In this document: positions 1-11,499 of the stretch, in pieces
Position numbering within the stretch: the stretch's first letter is position 1
Layout of the letters: every line of letters starts with the position of its first letter
Translations under genes and position numbers: made by a program
DNA from: Sepioteuthis lessoniana
Lineage: Eukaryota > Mollusca > Cephalopoda > Myopsida > Loliginidae
NCBI GenBank assembly: GCA_963585895.1
Contig: OY757904.1
Span: 86,110,543 to 86,174,542 of the forward strand
Direction of reading: 5' to 3'
Length of the DNA stretch: 64,000 bases
Notes under the pieces: model-generated
What the model was told of the DNA's origin: nothing
What the model saw: only the letters and a program-made list of their open reading frames with translations
Databases searched by the model: none

Positions 1-215
1 GAAATTTCTGCATACGATTAAAATGTCACGTGTTAGGACTACTGCCAAGGATCACAGTGCCACTCGTCGGGATTTCTTCCCAGGATCAAAGTGCCATTCG
101 ACGGAATTTCTTTCGAGGATGAAAGTATCACTCGACGTTTCTTCTGCTAGGGATAAAAATTCTTGTCGGGACTTCTTAAAGGATCAAAATGTCACTCGTT
201 AGAACTTCTGCCGAT
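1..215. repeat. degenerate ~35-bp tandem repeat, block 1
   Basis: Units of about 35 bp recur with strong drift. Each carries a core like AGGATCAAAGTG-CACTCGTC followed by GGA-TTCTTCC. About five to six units are visible before the pattern is lost near position 215. The same core reappears at 3785-4440. No coding content is seen. The block begins at the window edge, so its true extent is unknown. Confidence 0.7.
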
Positions 216-769
216 TGGTTGATTAGTAGGTTGTTTTGTTTTGTATCAACACTTTTCAGGTCATTTAACGCCGAATCAGATTTCAAACAACTCAGTATAG
301 GTATAATTTTTGTTTACAAACGATTAAATGTCAAAAGAATATAGCTAAATGTCCAAACTACTATTTCAAACAATTTAGTTTAGCTAAAGTTCAGACAGTT
401 CTACTTTAAACAGTTCGGTTTAGCATAAGTGCACAGTTTCAATGTAAAAAATAGTTCTTTTTCAAACAATTCAGTTCAGCATAAGTACACAGCCTAGTTC
501 TATTTGAACCATAGATAGGATCCTATCTGGTATTACAACTTAGAGCCAAAGTGGACAGGGAAACGATGCCAATAAGGGGTTACTCCCCAAAGCTCCAACA
601 TTACTGGAACCTCAACAACAGTGTTTAGTGTCATATACAGGACACTCATTGGGGAAGGGTGTCTTACCCCTCTGCAGAGAAGCAGTTGGTGAATTCTACC
701 GTCCCAGCCGACAGGACAATCTTCTACCGAGGACCAAATTTTGCGGTTGAGTCCTTCTGTTGGATAGGA
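216..769. other. non-coding stretch with short internal duplications
   Basis: Between about 285 and 500 a phrase like TTCAAACAATTCAGTTTAGC is repeated three or four times with drift, which suggests an old tandem repeat. The rest, including an 87-codon open frame on the minus strand at 533-796, has no recognisable motif and I do not regard it as a gene. Confidence 0.5.
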
Positions 770-2125
770 TATAATTGACCCTGCTCCTGACAACATTAAG
801 AGTAGAACTGTCCAATTTTACGGTAGAGTTCTTCTTTTGGAAAGGATATAATACTCCAGCTCCAAACAACATTGTCCAGTTTTACGGTAGAGTTTTTTCT
901 CGCTGGAAAGGATATAATCCCTATGCTTCAGACATCATTAACAATAGTTTTCATCATGTTTACGGTAGAGTTCTTCATTTGGAAACGATATAATCCCCCT
1001 GCTTCAGACTACATTAACAATAGGCTTTTTCAATTATACAGTAGAGCTCTTCCCATGAAAAGGATATAATCCCCTGCTTCAGGCAACATTAACAGTTGGC
1101 TTATCTAATTTTACGGTAGAGTTCTTCTGTTAGAAAGAATATAATCCCCCATGCTCCGAACATTTACAGTAGGCTTCTTCAATTTTAGGGTAGAGTTTTT
1201 CTGTTGGAAAGGACGTAATCGCTCTGCTCCAGGAAATAGGCTTCTTCAATTTTCTTCAATCTCCCTTTTACAGACAATATTAACATTAGGCTTGTCCAAT
1301 TTTACCGTAGAGTTCTTCGGTTTGAATGGATATAATACTCTTGGTCCAGATAACATTAACAGTAGACCTGTCCAATTTTACGGTAGAGTTCTTTCGTTAG
1401 AAAGGATATAATCCTCCTGCTCCAGAAAACATTAACAGCAGGCTTGCCCGATTTTACGGTAGAGTTTTTCTGTCGGAAAGGATATAATCTCTCGATTCCA
1501 CGCAACATTTACTATAGACCCGTCTAATTTTACGGTAGAGTTCTTCCTATGGAAAGGATATAATCTCCCTGCCCCAGACAACTTTTACAGTAGACCTGCC
1601 TAATTTTACGGTAGAGTTATTCCATTGGAAAGGATATAATCACCCTGCTCCAGACAACATTAACAATAAGCTTGCCCAATTTTACGGCAGAGTTCTTCTG
1701 TTAGAAAGGATAACATTGACAGTAGACCTGTCCAGTTTTACAGTAAAATTCTTCTGTTGGAATGTATATAATCCCCCTGCTCCAGACAACATTAACAGCT
1801 GGTTTGTCCAATTTTACCGTCGAGTCCTTCTGTTAGAAAGGATATACCTCCTCCCGTTCCAGACAACATTAACAATAGACTTGCCTAATCTAATAGTTGA
1901 ATTCTGTTGGAAAGGATATAATCTCCTGTCTCTAGACAACATTAACAGTAGACCTGTCCAATTTTACGGTAGAGTTCTTCTGTTTGAAAGGATATAACCT
2001 CACTGCCCCAGACAACATTAACAATAGGCTTTCCAGTTTTAAGGTACAACTCTTCTGTTGCAAAGGATATAATCTCCCTGCTCCAGAAAACATTAACCGT
2101 AGACCTGTCCAATTTAAAAATAGAT
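770..2125. repeat. 76-bp minisatellite, about 18 units
   Basis: The phrases TTTTACGGTAGAGTTCTTCT, GGAAAGGATATAATC, CTGCTCCAGACAACATTAAC and AGTAGACCTGTCCAA recur in a fixed order. GGATATA-type landmarks lie near 844, 910, 987, 1062, 1137, 1211, 1328, 1404, 1480, 1556, 1632, 1708, 1764, 1840, 1914, 1990 and 2065, so the dominant spacing is 75-76 bp. One interval is about 116 bp (1211-1328) and one about 56 bp (1708-1764), which indicates local insertion and deletion. The period is not a multiple of three, so the repetitive small open frames inside the array are by-products and not genes. Units differ by several substitutions, so the array is not freshly amplified. I do not recognise the unit as a known satellite. 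Confidence 0.92.
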
Positions 2126-3784
2126 GTAATTACTTTTTGAATTTCGGCTTTAGTGTGATTGTAAATGACAATAAATTATCTGTTGAAAACATCTGCGAAT
2201 AAGAAATTATCCAGTGGACTCCTCTTTGATGACACCTGATTGAGTTAGGCATTCTTGAAATACTTTTTGAATTTCAGCTGCTAAACATATACGGGTGGTA
2301 TATCTAACCACCTGTTTAAGCTGTCCCTTTTTAAGTGACGTTAAAATTACTTTTGTGTATTATGACATTGAAATTTCTTTTCGGAATTAAGGATAGCTGA
2401 TAAACAAATACGAAGCTCATTAGGGAAAATCAATACCTTATGCGAGGCATTGGAAGAGACAAACAAAACAATCTAATATAATGAATTACATAAAATAGTT
2501 ATAAATAAAAAATATCTTCGACCCATTTACTCGGAGGCGAATTTTGCCAGCCAAACGGTAATACAGGTAGAGAGACTAGGCGGCCGATGTAAGAGAGTGG
2601 TTGACTGAATGTAACATAATCCCTTCAGTTTTATATATAAATCCTTTACTCTTGGCCGTTCTATGTTATATGGTTCTTACTTTACGATCGTTCTTATTCA
2701 GCCGATCGGCAAACATACATATCTTCAATTCGCTTCGTACTTCGGCGGTCCTGTCGGTCGCCTTCTATTGACATCTTTGTTCTTGTTCATTGTCTTCTGT
2801 CGTCATCTCCTTTATTCTAAGTCCTTCTTGTTGGGATGATGAATAACAACGTGATCATGTTTTCATGTGCACATTAACATTTTCTTGGTGACTTTTCAAA
2901 TTCCTATCATCCGTCCGAATAAACGGAGGATAGGGATAAGAGCAGAGATTAGGCATTTCAAATGAAACGGTTTAAGCGTTTCTCACTTACTGACTAAATT
3001 ATTCTAACTTTTTGGATCAATGGTCTCAAATTGATTGCAAGTTCAATAGCTTTCAATTATTTTCCCATCCGTTTAAGTTAAATTATTAATAATTAAGTTC
3101 AATTATTTTCCCATCCGGACTTAAGTTAAATGCAACAATACATGTCAATAAAAGATCTCACCAATCTATTATATAATAATTGATTGATGAGATCTATTAT
3201 AGACAAAAGAGGAATTTATACGTGAGAGAAGAAAAACGCTGTTATATTCAGAGGGGGAACTTCGTTGGAAGAAACCATCGAAGTGGACAGCTTGAAAGTT
3301 TTGATCTCTTTAGCAGAAAAGTCCAGTTGGTATGAGGAGTAAATCACGAGAAAGGCTAAATTGTTTGCCACTCTTTCTTCCTCTCATTTTAAAAATCAAT
3401 TGTAATTTGACCAGACATCGATGGAAAGATAATAAAAGATAGTAGAAACTGAATTTCATTCCGTTTATGTCAGTTAGATTAACGTGACAAGCAAAATATT
3501 TTTTATCCGGAAATGAGTCTAGAAACCTCTTGGCTTATTAGAAAAAGAAGAAAGGAACGAGAATTCGACCACTCTTCGCAGAACCGCTCCCCAACATATC
3601 AATCCAGCGCTGACAACGCCACACACATTCTACTGACCACAAGACACACAGCTATTTGTTCCTGTAGCAATTACAGTACAGAAGAAGTACGAGGACCACG
3701 CAACAATCGTCGATTTGGTGTTGCCCTTGTTACGTAAACCGATTAATGACCACGTGACACAGAAAACGGTAAACAAAGTAAAGT
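2126..3784. other. non-coding stretch between satellite blocks
   Basis: No recognisable coding sequence. Small features are a local duplication at 3045-3128 and a short foldback near 3153-3193 with arms like AGATCTCACCAATC and GATTGATGAGATCT. A 74-codon open frame at 3513-3737 has no recognisable domain and is probably chance. Confidence 0.5.
3045..3128. repeat. local direct duplication
   Basis: The phrase TTCAATTATTTTCCCATCCG followed by TTAAGTTAAAT occurs twice in a row, separated by AATTATTAATAATTAAG. It looks like a slippage-type duplication with no other content. Confidence 0.75.
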
Positions 3785-4440
3785 CATGGGGACTTCTTCC
3801 GAGGATGAAAGTGTCACTTGTAAATTTTTTTTCAATGATCAGGACCCCTTCGTGAATGAAATTTTTTTCTATGATCAGAATATCTTCATGAATGAAATTT
3901 CCTTTCATAAGGACATCTTCATGAATGAAAGTATCACTCGTCAGGACTTCTCTGGAGGATAAAAATGTCACTTGTTAGGACGCGTTCCGCGGATCAAACT
4001 ATCACTAGTTGGGAACTCTTCCGACGATCAAAGTGTCACTCATTCGAATTATTGCCTAGGCTTCAAGTGACATTTGACGGAACATCTGTTTAGGATCAAG
4101 TTAGAACTCGTTAGGATTTTATGAGGATCAAAGTGTCATTTATCAGGATTTCTTTCGAAGATAAAAGTGTCAATCGCTAGGTCCTCTCTTGGGAATCCTA
4201 GTGTCACTCACCGGGATTTCTTTCGTGTTGATCGTCAGGACATCTTACAATGAAAACGTCACTCACTAGAACTTCTGCATTAGATCAAAGCTTCTCTCGT
4301 CAAAATATCTGGCGAAGATTAAAGTGTTCCTCGTCAGAACTTCTTTCAAAGTGTCACTCCTCGAGACCTGCTTTTGATTATAGTGTCACTGCTTGTTCAA
4401 GGCTATACAGAAGAGATTTCGCTGGTGCATGTGTCAAGAA
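3785..4440. repeat. degenerate ~35-bp tandem repeat, block 2
   Basis: This is the same repeat family as positions 1-215. The landmark GGAT(C/G)AAAGTGTCACTCGT recurs every 34-36 bp, for example at 3957, 3991 and 4025, interleaved with GGA-TTCTTCC. About 15-18 drifted units are visible. The two blocks bracket the 76-bp minisatellite. Open frames here are fortuitous. Confidence 0.75.
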
Positions 4441-4442
4441 GT

Positions 4443-5000
4443 GCTTGATAATCTGAGTAGTCTGAATCAGTTATAGTTTCTACAGGACATCATATGCTTC
4501 TAGTGGTAAACCATTTTCTTTCATTAGATATATTGATGCCCACAGTACATAATCTAGAATATATACTAGAAGTATTTGCTCCAACTTTTCCCTGTGTTTA
4601 GAATCAAATGACTTGGAGAACTCTACAAGATAAAGTGTTGCTTCGAGATTTTTTACACATAAACCTAACCCTGATGATTTTTCGGGAAAGGAGGGATCAG
4701 CCTTTCGTTCATTTCTCAGTTGTGTTTTGTTACCACACGGCGTTGCATAATCGAAGAAGTATGTTATCAAATTTCCTTGTCCTCCATAATTCTGGATGTA
4801 TTTCATCAAATCTTGCAATTTTTATGTTTTTCAGAACTGTGTCACGTTAATTCTCCATGAAGAGTTGAAGTTTTATGTCTAGTTGGCCATGAATAATTTC
4901 TTTGGGTAGATTTGTGATTTCAGGAGAGTTTCCAAGCATGTTTTTAAAATATTCTTTCCACTTTTGAAGTCTTTCTTCTTGTCCGGACAACTTTTAGCAT
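4443..5000 (-). pseudogene. LINE-A reverse transcriptase remnant (non-LTR retrotransposon)
   Basis: On the minus strand one frame reads QEERLQKWKEYFKNMLGNSP and then EITNLPKEIIHGQLDIK, which matches the linker just upstream of the reverse transcriptase domain in LINE-A (compare 40297-41960). A second frame at 4480-4818 has NLEATLYLVEFSKSFDS, corresponding to RT motif A, then LDYVLWASI and LMKENGL. The block ends at 4443-4470 with a degraded catalytic box, DYSDYQ where DYADD is expected. At least one stop and several frameshifts or internal deletions separate the pieces. The copy is dead and heavily deleted. It lies directly beside the ~35-bp repeat block. Confidence 0.8.
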
Positions 5001-5649
5001 TGATCTCACAGTGCTTTTCTTTTACTAACTTCACTACCATGCTAACAGAAATAGTTTTTCTTTCATAGACTAATTTCATTGATTTTATCTTTAATGTATT
5101 CAAGTTGTTCTTCTTGTTATGTTTTAGTTATTTATTTCTGAGCATTGGTGTTGTGTTTCCTCTATTAAGTAGAGATACTTTTTAAGCAATCTCGATTTTT
5201 CCTAATTGCTTTTGACTCACAGGAAACTCTGTGTTGTTTTTGGTGAGTATATATATATGATAGAAATATGTGGAAGTTGGATAAATCAAACCCTCAACTC
5301 AAATTAAGATGTGTGATATTTCGTTCTGCTTTATTTCATCGAACTTTTTCAGACAGAGACTGTTTTCTGAGTTTTTCTATTTAAAAGCATGTGAGGAGGA
5401 ATGATAAGATGGTGAGGAGGTTATAGTTATAGTAGGAAAGAAGGGACAGATTTAAAGTCAAATATATTAGGTGTCATAAAATAATTTTTGTTTTGAAAGT
5501 GGACAGAGATAAGAAAAAAAGACCTGACAAGAAAAAAGTAGGGAAGGGTCTTGTTTCATGGAAATATATTGGCTATAATACGATGTCACTGAAATTTGTC
5601 TATATTGTGGTGTCTAGGTGGTAATTCTTTATTGTTGGACAGTGCTACT
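5001..5649. other. AT-rich non-coding stretch
   Basis: No clear motif. The part nearest 5650 may be decayed 3' sequence of the minus-strand PLE, but I cannot delimit it. Confidence 0.4.
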
Positions 5650-6511
5650 GTGTTTTATAATTAGATATTTATAAAACTATTTTCAGAAAAGTAATAAGAG
5701 AGACGACGAGATAGTGTTGTGGTTGTATAGCCAATGTAAATATTATTTTGGTTTTTCGAGTGACACTCTCGAAATGGATACATAAATTTATAAACTAGAT
5801 TGATTTGGTTTTGGAGTATTTTAGCAGAGTTGGGGTTATTTTTAACTCGGAGGTTTGATTGTTTTAAATTTAGTGAAGTAGATGATAAGTTTTCTTTGTT
5901 TTTGTTTTTCGATAGGTTTAATGTGTCTTTTTATTGTATTGGTTATTACTTGTTCGTCTAATATGTTGTTATAGAGCATTTGATTTCTGTAATATGAATT
6001 ATTGTAGGTAGTATTGTTATTTTTGTGAATGTTATGAAGGTATAGTTTTGTTGATCGTCTAGTTTATTAGGGAAATTGTTATTAACAAGGGGTTTGTTTT
6101 ATGTCGGTAAGTTCTTTGTAAAATATTGTCTTAGATGAGGAGATGTAAAATGCTCTATGAATTAAGTTTTTCATAATTGTTATTTTATATTTTTGGAGAC
6201 ATTTCACTGTGGTAGTTAAGTAGGGTGGAATTGTAGCTGGTATGTTATTTATATGGAGATGTAGTGAATGTATTATTCTTGTTGGGGTCTGTGAGTACAT
6301 CAAGGAAAGGGTTTTTTTTTTTTTTTTTTTTATTAATGTTGAGTTCAGTAGTAAAGTTTAGCTTTCGTCATAGAAGTGTGTTGCGATGAAAATGTCAACT
6401 AGCGGACGTATATTTTGGGTTTAGTTATTATTGTTTTAAATATTTTTTTTCGATATGGGACATGTAGAAATTGGAAATGGTAGGACCTTGGGCGACCACG
6501 TCAAAATATCG

Positions 6512-6556
<45 letters not shown>

Positions 6557-6985
6557 CCGGAGGGATCATAGAATGGGACTTTTGTGATACAGCTGAGGAG
6601 GAGTTTTTCGAGGATTTTTAGTTGTATAGCTTGAGGAAGAATTGAAGGGTGATTATAGACGTTTTCTATTATTATTTTTATGGTTTCGTGAACTTGAACG
6701 TTAGTAAAAAGGTTTTCTACATTAAGTGATGCTGTTATGCATTTTTAGGGGGTAAAATTTGTATGAATTCATGTGTTGATTTGATACTGTATTTATTTGG
6801 GATATATGGTACAATTATATTGTTAAGGATTTTTGATGAGTGGCATACGGGAATAGGGATCTATGAAATAATTGGCCCGATTGGGTGACTTTATTTGTGG
6901 GTTTTTATTTTACCATATATGTATTCGGGTTTGTAGTCTCTAGTTATTTTTGTTCGTTTAATGGATCCAATTGGGTTTTTGTTGA
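5650..6985 (-). mobile_element. Penelope-like element PLE-2, degraded
   Basis: Read on the minus strand from 6985 downwards, the pieces fall in the usual PLE order. YIYGKIKTHKPNN is seen near 6900. A segment like SLNVENLFTNVQVHETIKII lies around 6710-6680. LPQAIQLKILEKLLLSC follows around 6630-6570. A worn RT catalytic motif, LVDIFIATHFYD, lies at about 6411-6383 where a Y-x-D-D box is expected. YKITIMKNLIHRAFY and ELTDIKQT occur at 6200-6090. The endonuclease signature NIYIGYTTTTLSRRL lies at about 5760-5705, which is the GIY-YIG domain typical of PLEs. Several frameshifts and stops interrupt it, and an (AT)n tract sits inside the RT. The family normally encodes one RT plus GIY-YIG protein. 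This copy is non-functional. It is clearly a different family from PLE-1 at 11500-17235. Confidence 0.82.
6519..6555. repeat. (AT)n microsatellite inside PLE-2
   Basis: Uninterrupted alternating A and T of about 37 bp, located within the PLE-2 reverse transcriptase region and interrupting its frame. Confidence 0.95.
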
Positions 6986-9222
6986 GTTTTTCAATTTTTT
7001 GTTGTTGTTGAGGACATTTTCAATTTTCAAAAAATTATATATATATATATATATAATTTTTTTTTTACATAAATGAACCCCAAATAATCTTTTATAAAGC
7101 ATTAATTTTACTTTAAAGCAAAGATAGCAGAAATTTATTATTTCTAGTGGAGCATTATACCATCAAAACGGATTTATGCTGTAACAAACTCATCTGTATC
7201 GAAACTCTTTAACCTTATAGTTAGGATCGGGTAGATACAGAGTCTGATGCAATTAGTTCAAATGAAGTAACACCACAGAATGTGCACCTTTACCAAAGTT
7301 TTTGGGTGGAATGTGTATAATGTCAGTGGAAGCAATATTTGAAATCAGTCTGGGTTTATCACTGTGGATTAATTAATTAATTATCCAATAGTTTATACTT
7401 TAGAATGTGCAGTTTTACGCAAGTAAAAAAACGCACGATCCCCCAGGTTTGTTTTTCCTTGTTAGAATACTCAGACAGTTTTGTTAGGTCGACGCCGCTT
7501 ACCATTCTCAGCGCTGTAAAAAGCAATGTACTTAATATCTATTAGCGTGAAAGATAACAACAGGAATGCCCAGCGTGTAATGAATGATAGCGGTCAGGCT
7601 GAGTTTATCACGACAAAATATCACAAGTTGTAACAGTTGCTGTTACTGATAGTGTTGGGAATTAGTTTTTATCTTGATACTTAGGCACTGGACAACATTA
7701 ATGAAGTGTTAATATAGGCGAATGATAATAGACAATTGATTAAATGATTCTAGGTCAGAGAAAGTAATTGTTTTTCTCTTCCAAGTATATATAAGTGCAG
7801 CCATTTACGAAGCTAAGCTTTGTTTTTCACAAAGCTTTAAGAACGAAGCATCCAGTAAGAATCAAACACACTAGTATTGGTCTCAGTTCTTGGAATGCTC
7901 CCTTTGTATCACATGTCCGTCTACCTGGGTTGACTGACCTTCTTTCCGTGGTTTATTCTTTGACGTTTTTTTCAGAAGGAAATATATGTAACAAAGCAAC
8001 TCATAAAAAGTTCACAATGAAATCGACTGTTTCTATCAACCATGAAATATTTGGCACAATTTATGTTGCAACCGACTAAAATTCAATAATTTATTTTCAC
8101 TCTAGATTGCACACGTTGCAACGATATCTTTGAAAGTAGGAATAGCCATTTTATTTTAGATTAAGCAATTACTGACACAGTAAAAGCTATAAATCATAAC
8201 TGATAAATAAATAAACAAGCAAAATCACAAATAAAATACAAAAAGAAAAAGCGCACTGGAGAATATAATGACAATAATAGACATACTTGGCATGTGAATT
8301 TCCTTGACCTGATGGAGTACTATAAAGATATTTGCGGAAGGAGTGACGAAAGGAAGGGAAGCAGTGGAGCCCTTTATCCATTCCTAGAACATTCTAGTTT
8401 AAAATTGGTTCTAATTCATTTAGAAAGCAAATGAAAATTTCCATCTGTAGGAGCTCCCCGCTACGCTGTGGAACTGGGACGTTTTACAAGAAAATTTATA
8501 TGAAAAGACTCGTACAGAAAACAATTAGAATGAATTCTTGTTTAACAAAATGTTTTATTATTTTATTATTTTATCTTGGCCAATGCCAAGTTTTTCTGTT
8601 TGTAATGTAAATATAAAACATTCTTATTTACACCTGCTGACAAGTGACATCAGCAATTTTCGTTTTATTTTAACATATCTACAAAATAGGGTGATGAACT
8701 CATGACATAATAATACTAGATTATCGAAGATGTTTTTCGTAGAGCGATGTTTGGTAGATTTGTCAATTAATCCATCCTGCTTAGGTGGGGTAACTGAGTA
8801 ACAATTCTGAAAATTATTTCTGTTGAGTTTAGTTTTCACTTGATTTAGTCTAAGATTGGCATGCTGATTTCAAAACTACAGTTATTTGTCTTCTGCCATA
8901 ATAATTTTTTTTTCTCAACAGCTTACTCTTTGAATAAACACAATTGTATTGTTTGTCCATAAGTTATAAGAAAAGTCAGCCGTTTGCTTTTATTATTTCA
9001 TTTATAAGGAGTGAGAAATTTTTAATGTTAATTCCCCGTCAAAGAGAAAACTTCAGCGTATTTGAGAAGCAAATTTATTTTGTATATTTTAAAGCAAATT
9101 ATATTCCCACCTCTAACTTCTGCATGGCCATCTTGCCAACTCCCCAAGAAACCTTGGTGATATAAGCGATGAGCAAAGTGAATAATTCCGCCAAGATTTG
9201 AAGGTCATGGAGGAGTGGTATC
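6986..9222. other. non-coding stretch
   Basis: A short (AT)n tract occurs at 7035-7055. A 94-codon open frame at 7795-8079 (plus) has no recognisable domain or signal and its composition is like its surroundings. Nothing else supports a gene or mobile element here. Confidence 0.45.
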
Positions 9223-9301
9223 AGGTTAGGTGGGATGTAAATATGATTGATGACTATTTTTAAAATAATTATCATCCATTATATTTACATCCTACCTAAC
9301 C
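9223..9301. repeat. 79-bp imperfect hairpin
   Basis: The left arm begins GGTTAGGTGGGATGTAAATA and the right arm ends TATTTACATCCTACCTAACC. About 31 positions pair with four mismatches, around an AT-rich loop. It could be a small foldback element or MITE relic. No coding content. Confidence 0.8.
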
Positions 9302-10281
9302 AGATTATAAATCGAAATTTCAAGATTGAACACTTTAGAAAAAAACTATAAAGCATCAATGTTTACCTCAACTACTTACATAAAATTTGGCTTATTGGAA
9401 CAATATCCTAATTTTACAGTTGAGTAATGCCTTATTACTTTCCATTGAATATAAATTTTAAAAACATTCTATAAAATAAGCACAAATTTGTTATATGCGG
9501 TATTTTTAAAGATTTTAGCCAAAGCGATGGTATTTTGTATTTCAAAAAGTTGATGTGATACAGATATGCTGGGGTCATTTTTGTATTCAGAATCGGAAAC
9601 AAGGATCAGAACTAACTGAATGAAAATTGCGTTGCTAAGTGTTATAGTTCTAATCTAAGCGTGGCACATTTTTGCCGAAGGGCGTCAAGCACTAAACATT
9701 CAGAGCGATAATTTAAACTAATTTTATTGTTTAATCTTTGCCACTAAGCAGTGATAAGAAGATCATCAGAGGTAGTGATATCGATTGAAAATTTTAAAGA
9801 TCTAACAGAATGACTAATTACATGGTGTGCTCTCTTGTCGGTGGGGACTACGCACGACTCCCAACTTGCATCCGCCTTTGTATTGTGCTAATGACATTTG
9901 CCGAGGAGTACACAATGAAACATTTTGTCTGCTTCAAAGTGCTACTAATCAGGAAGGTTTTACACTGAACGCCTGACTGAATGAGCATGCTGGGAACTAT
10001 TATTTACAAATGAGATACTGTTTTGAGAAAGAGACGCTTGACCAGCTATTCTTAGTCACTTAGTTCGGCGCCGTTTGGCACAGGGGCATTCTCTGTACCT
10101 GAGTGAAAGCCTGCATTTGGTGCATACACATTTTTTAGTATTAAGTAAATGATTTTGAATGAACGGGTAAGTGTTGAAAGTCACTCAGCAGTGTGAAGAA
10201 AATAGTTTTGAGTGAACGAGCAATTGTTAAAAGTCACTGAGTTGAGTCAAGAATACAGTTTTGTGCATTGAATTTTTGCCA

Positions 10282-10341
<60 letters not shown>

Positions 10342-10678
10342 CTCACCAAAAACTAAACACAGAGTTAAATCCATACCTATGACCTAATGGAATAGATTGA
10401 TAGATTCAAGGAGTTGCTGAAAAGTTCTCAGCACAACTAAGAAAATAACGATCTTTATTTTTTATTGAAATGAGGGAGTGCTGAAAAGTTCTAGGTGATG
10501 AATAGAATGACCATTTAAAAACAATTGTTATTGAATTCTGTGAATGTTGAAAACAACATAAAAAATGATGTGCCAAGCATGTTGAATAGCAAAATTAAAA
10601 TGTTGAATAGCATGAACAATTCATGGTTCTAAATCATTATTTTCTCGGTTAGGAGGAGAACTTGTCCGCACACCATCG

Positions 10679-10723
<45 letters not shown>

Positions 10724-11223
10724 ATAGGCAGTCACTAGGCATCTATATTTGAGACAGTCATTATTTTTTCAATAGCTAAAGAAAGAGAAAAAATGCTGAG
10801 TTAATGGAACCATGATACTACTGTGATTAACACCTGATGCATCTATTGAGATCGTATGTTATTGGAAACTTGTATCGGTTGTCTCATGAAAGATCCAGGT
10901 ATATCACTTGGCTGAACACAAAACGCTACCCGGATTCAGCCGCTCAAAGTCTGCTGCCTCATTGGTTTTTTCTCACGATAATCTTCTACCCATCACTGCT
11001 ATTAGCATACACGTCTTACTATTTACTTTAATCAGGCGAATACACACGGATAGACAATTTTATTCTTGCCTATACACAGATGTCGACTTGCGTATGCGTT
11101 GATAGATTTCAGGAGTCTGAATTTGTTCTCACAGAGATATAGAATTTTATGTAAGCATCACACCCACACAGTGAGAGACACCTACTTAGAAAATCGCACG
11201 CACTCTAATGATATAATCTGCAG

Positions 11224-11291
<68 letters not shown>

Positions 11292-11499
11292 GATTGATAG
11301 ATTCTTTTTTTAATGAATCGATGCGAATATGATTCTGAATTTGGTATTCAGAATTTTATTATTTCATACGTTTTCAGACTTTACATCTTCTTCAGAAAAT
11401 ATGTAATGGTTAGGGTAGTCTTCGATCTCTGTTCTTAATTGGTTTTTATCTTATTTATTTTATTTGATCCACACCGAAAAGCAATCTTGGAGAATTAAA
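9302..11499. other. non-coding stretch with microsatellites
   Basis: Contains (CT)n followed by (AT)n at 10281-10337, (AT)n at 10682-10719, and (AT)n running into (GT)n at 11229-11290. The phrase GTTGCTGAAAAGTTCT / GTGCTGAAAAGTTCT occurs twice near 10414 and 10477 and may belong to an unrecognised transposon. No gene is supported. Confidence 0.5.

Noticed and set aside
775..2202. Several overlapping small open frames with a repeated FTVEFF...GYN pattern
   Set aside because: The repeated peptide comes from the 76-bp minisatellite. The period is not divisible by three, so frames change from unit to unit.
10030..10130. Possible tRNA or SINE head (GGCGCCGTTTGGCACAGGGG)
   Set aside because: No convincing B box or tRNA fold at the right distance and no second copy in the window.
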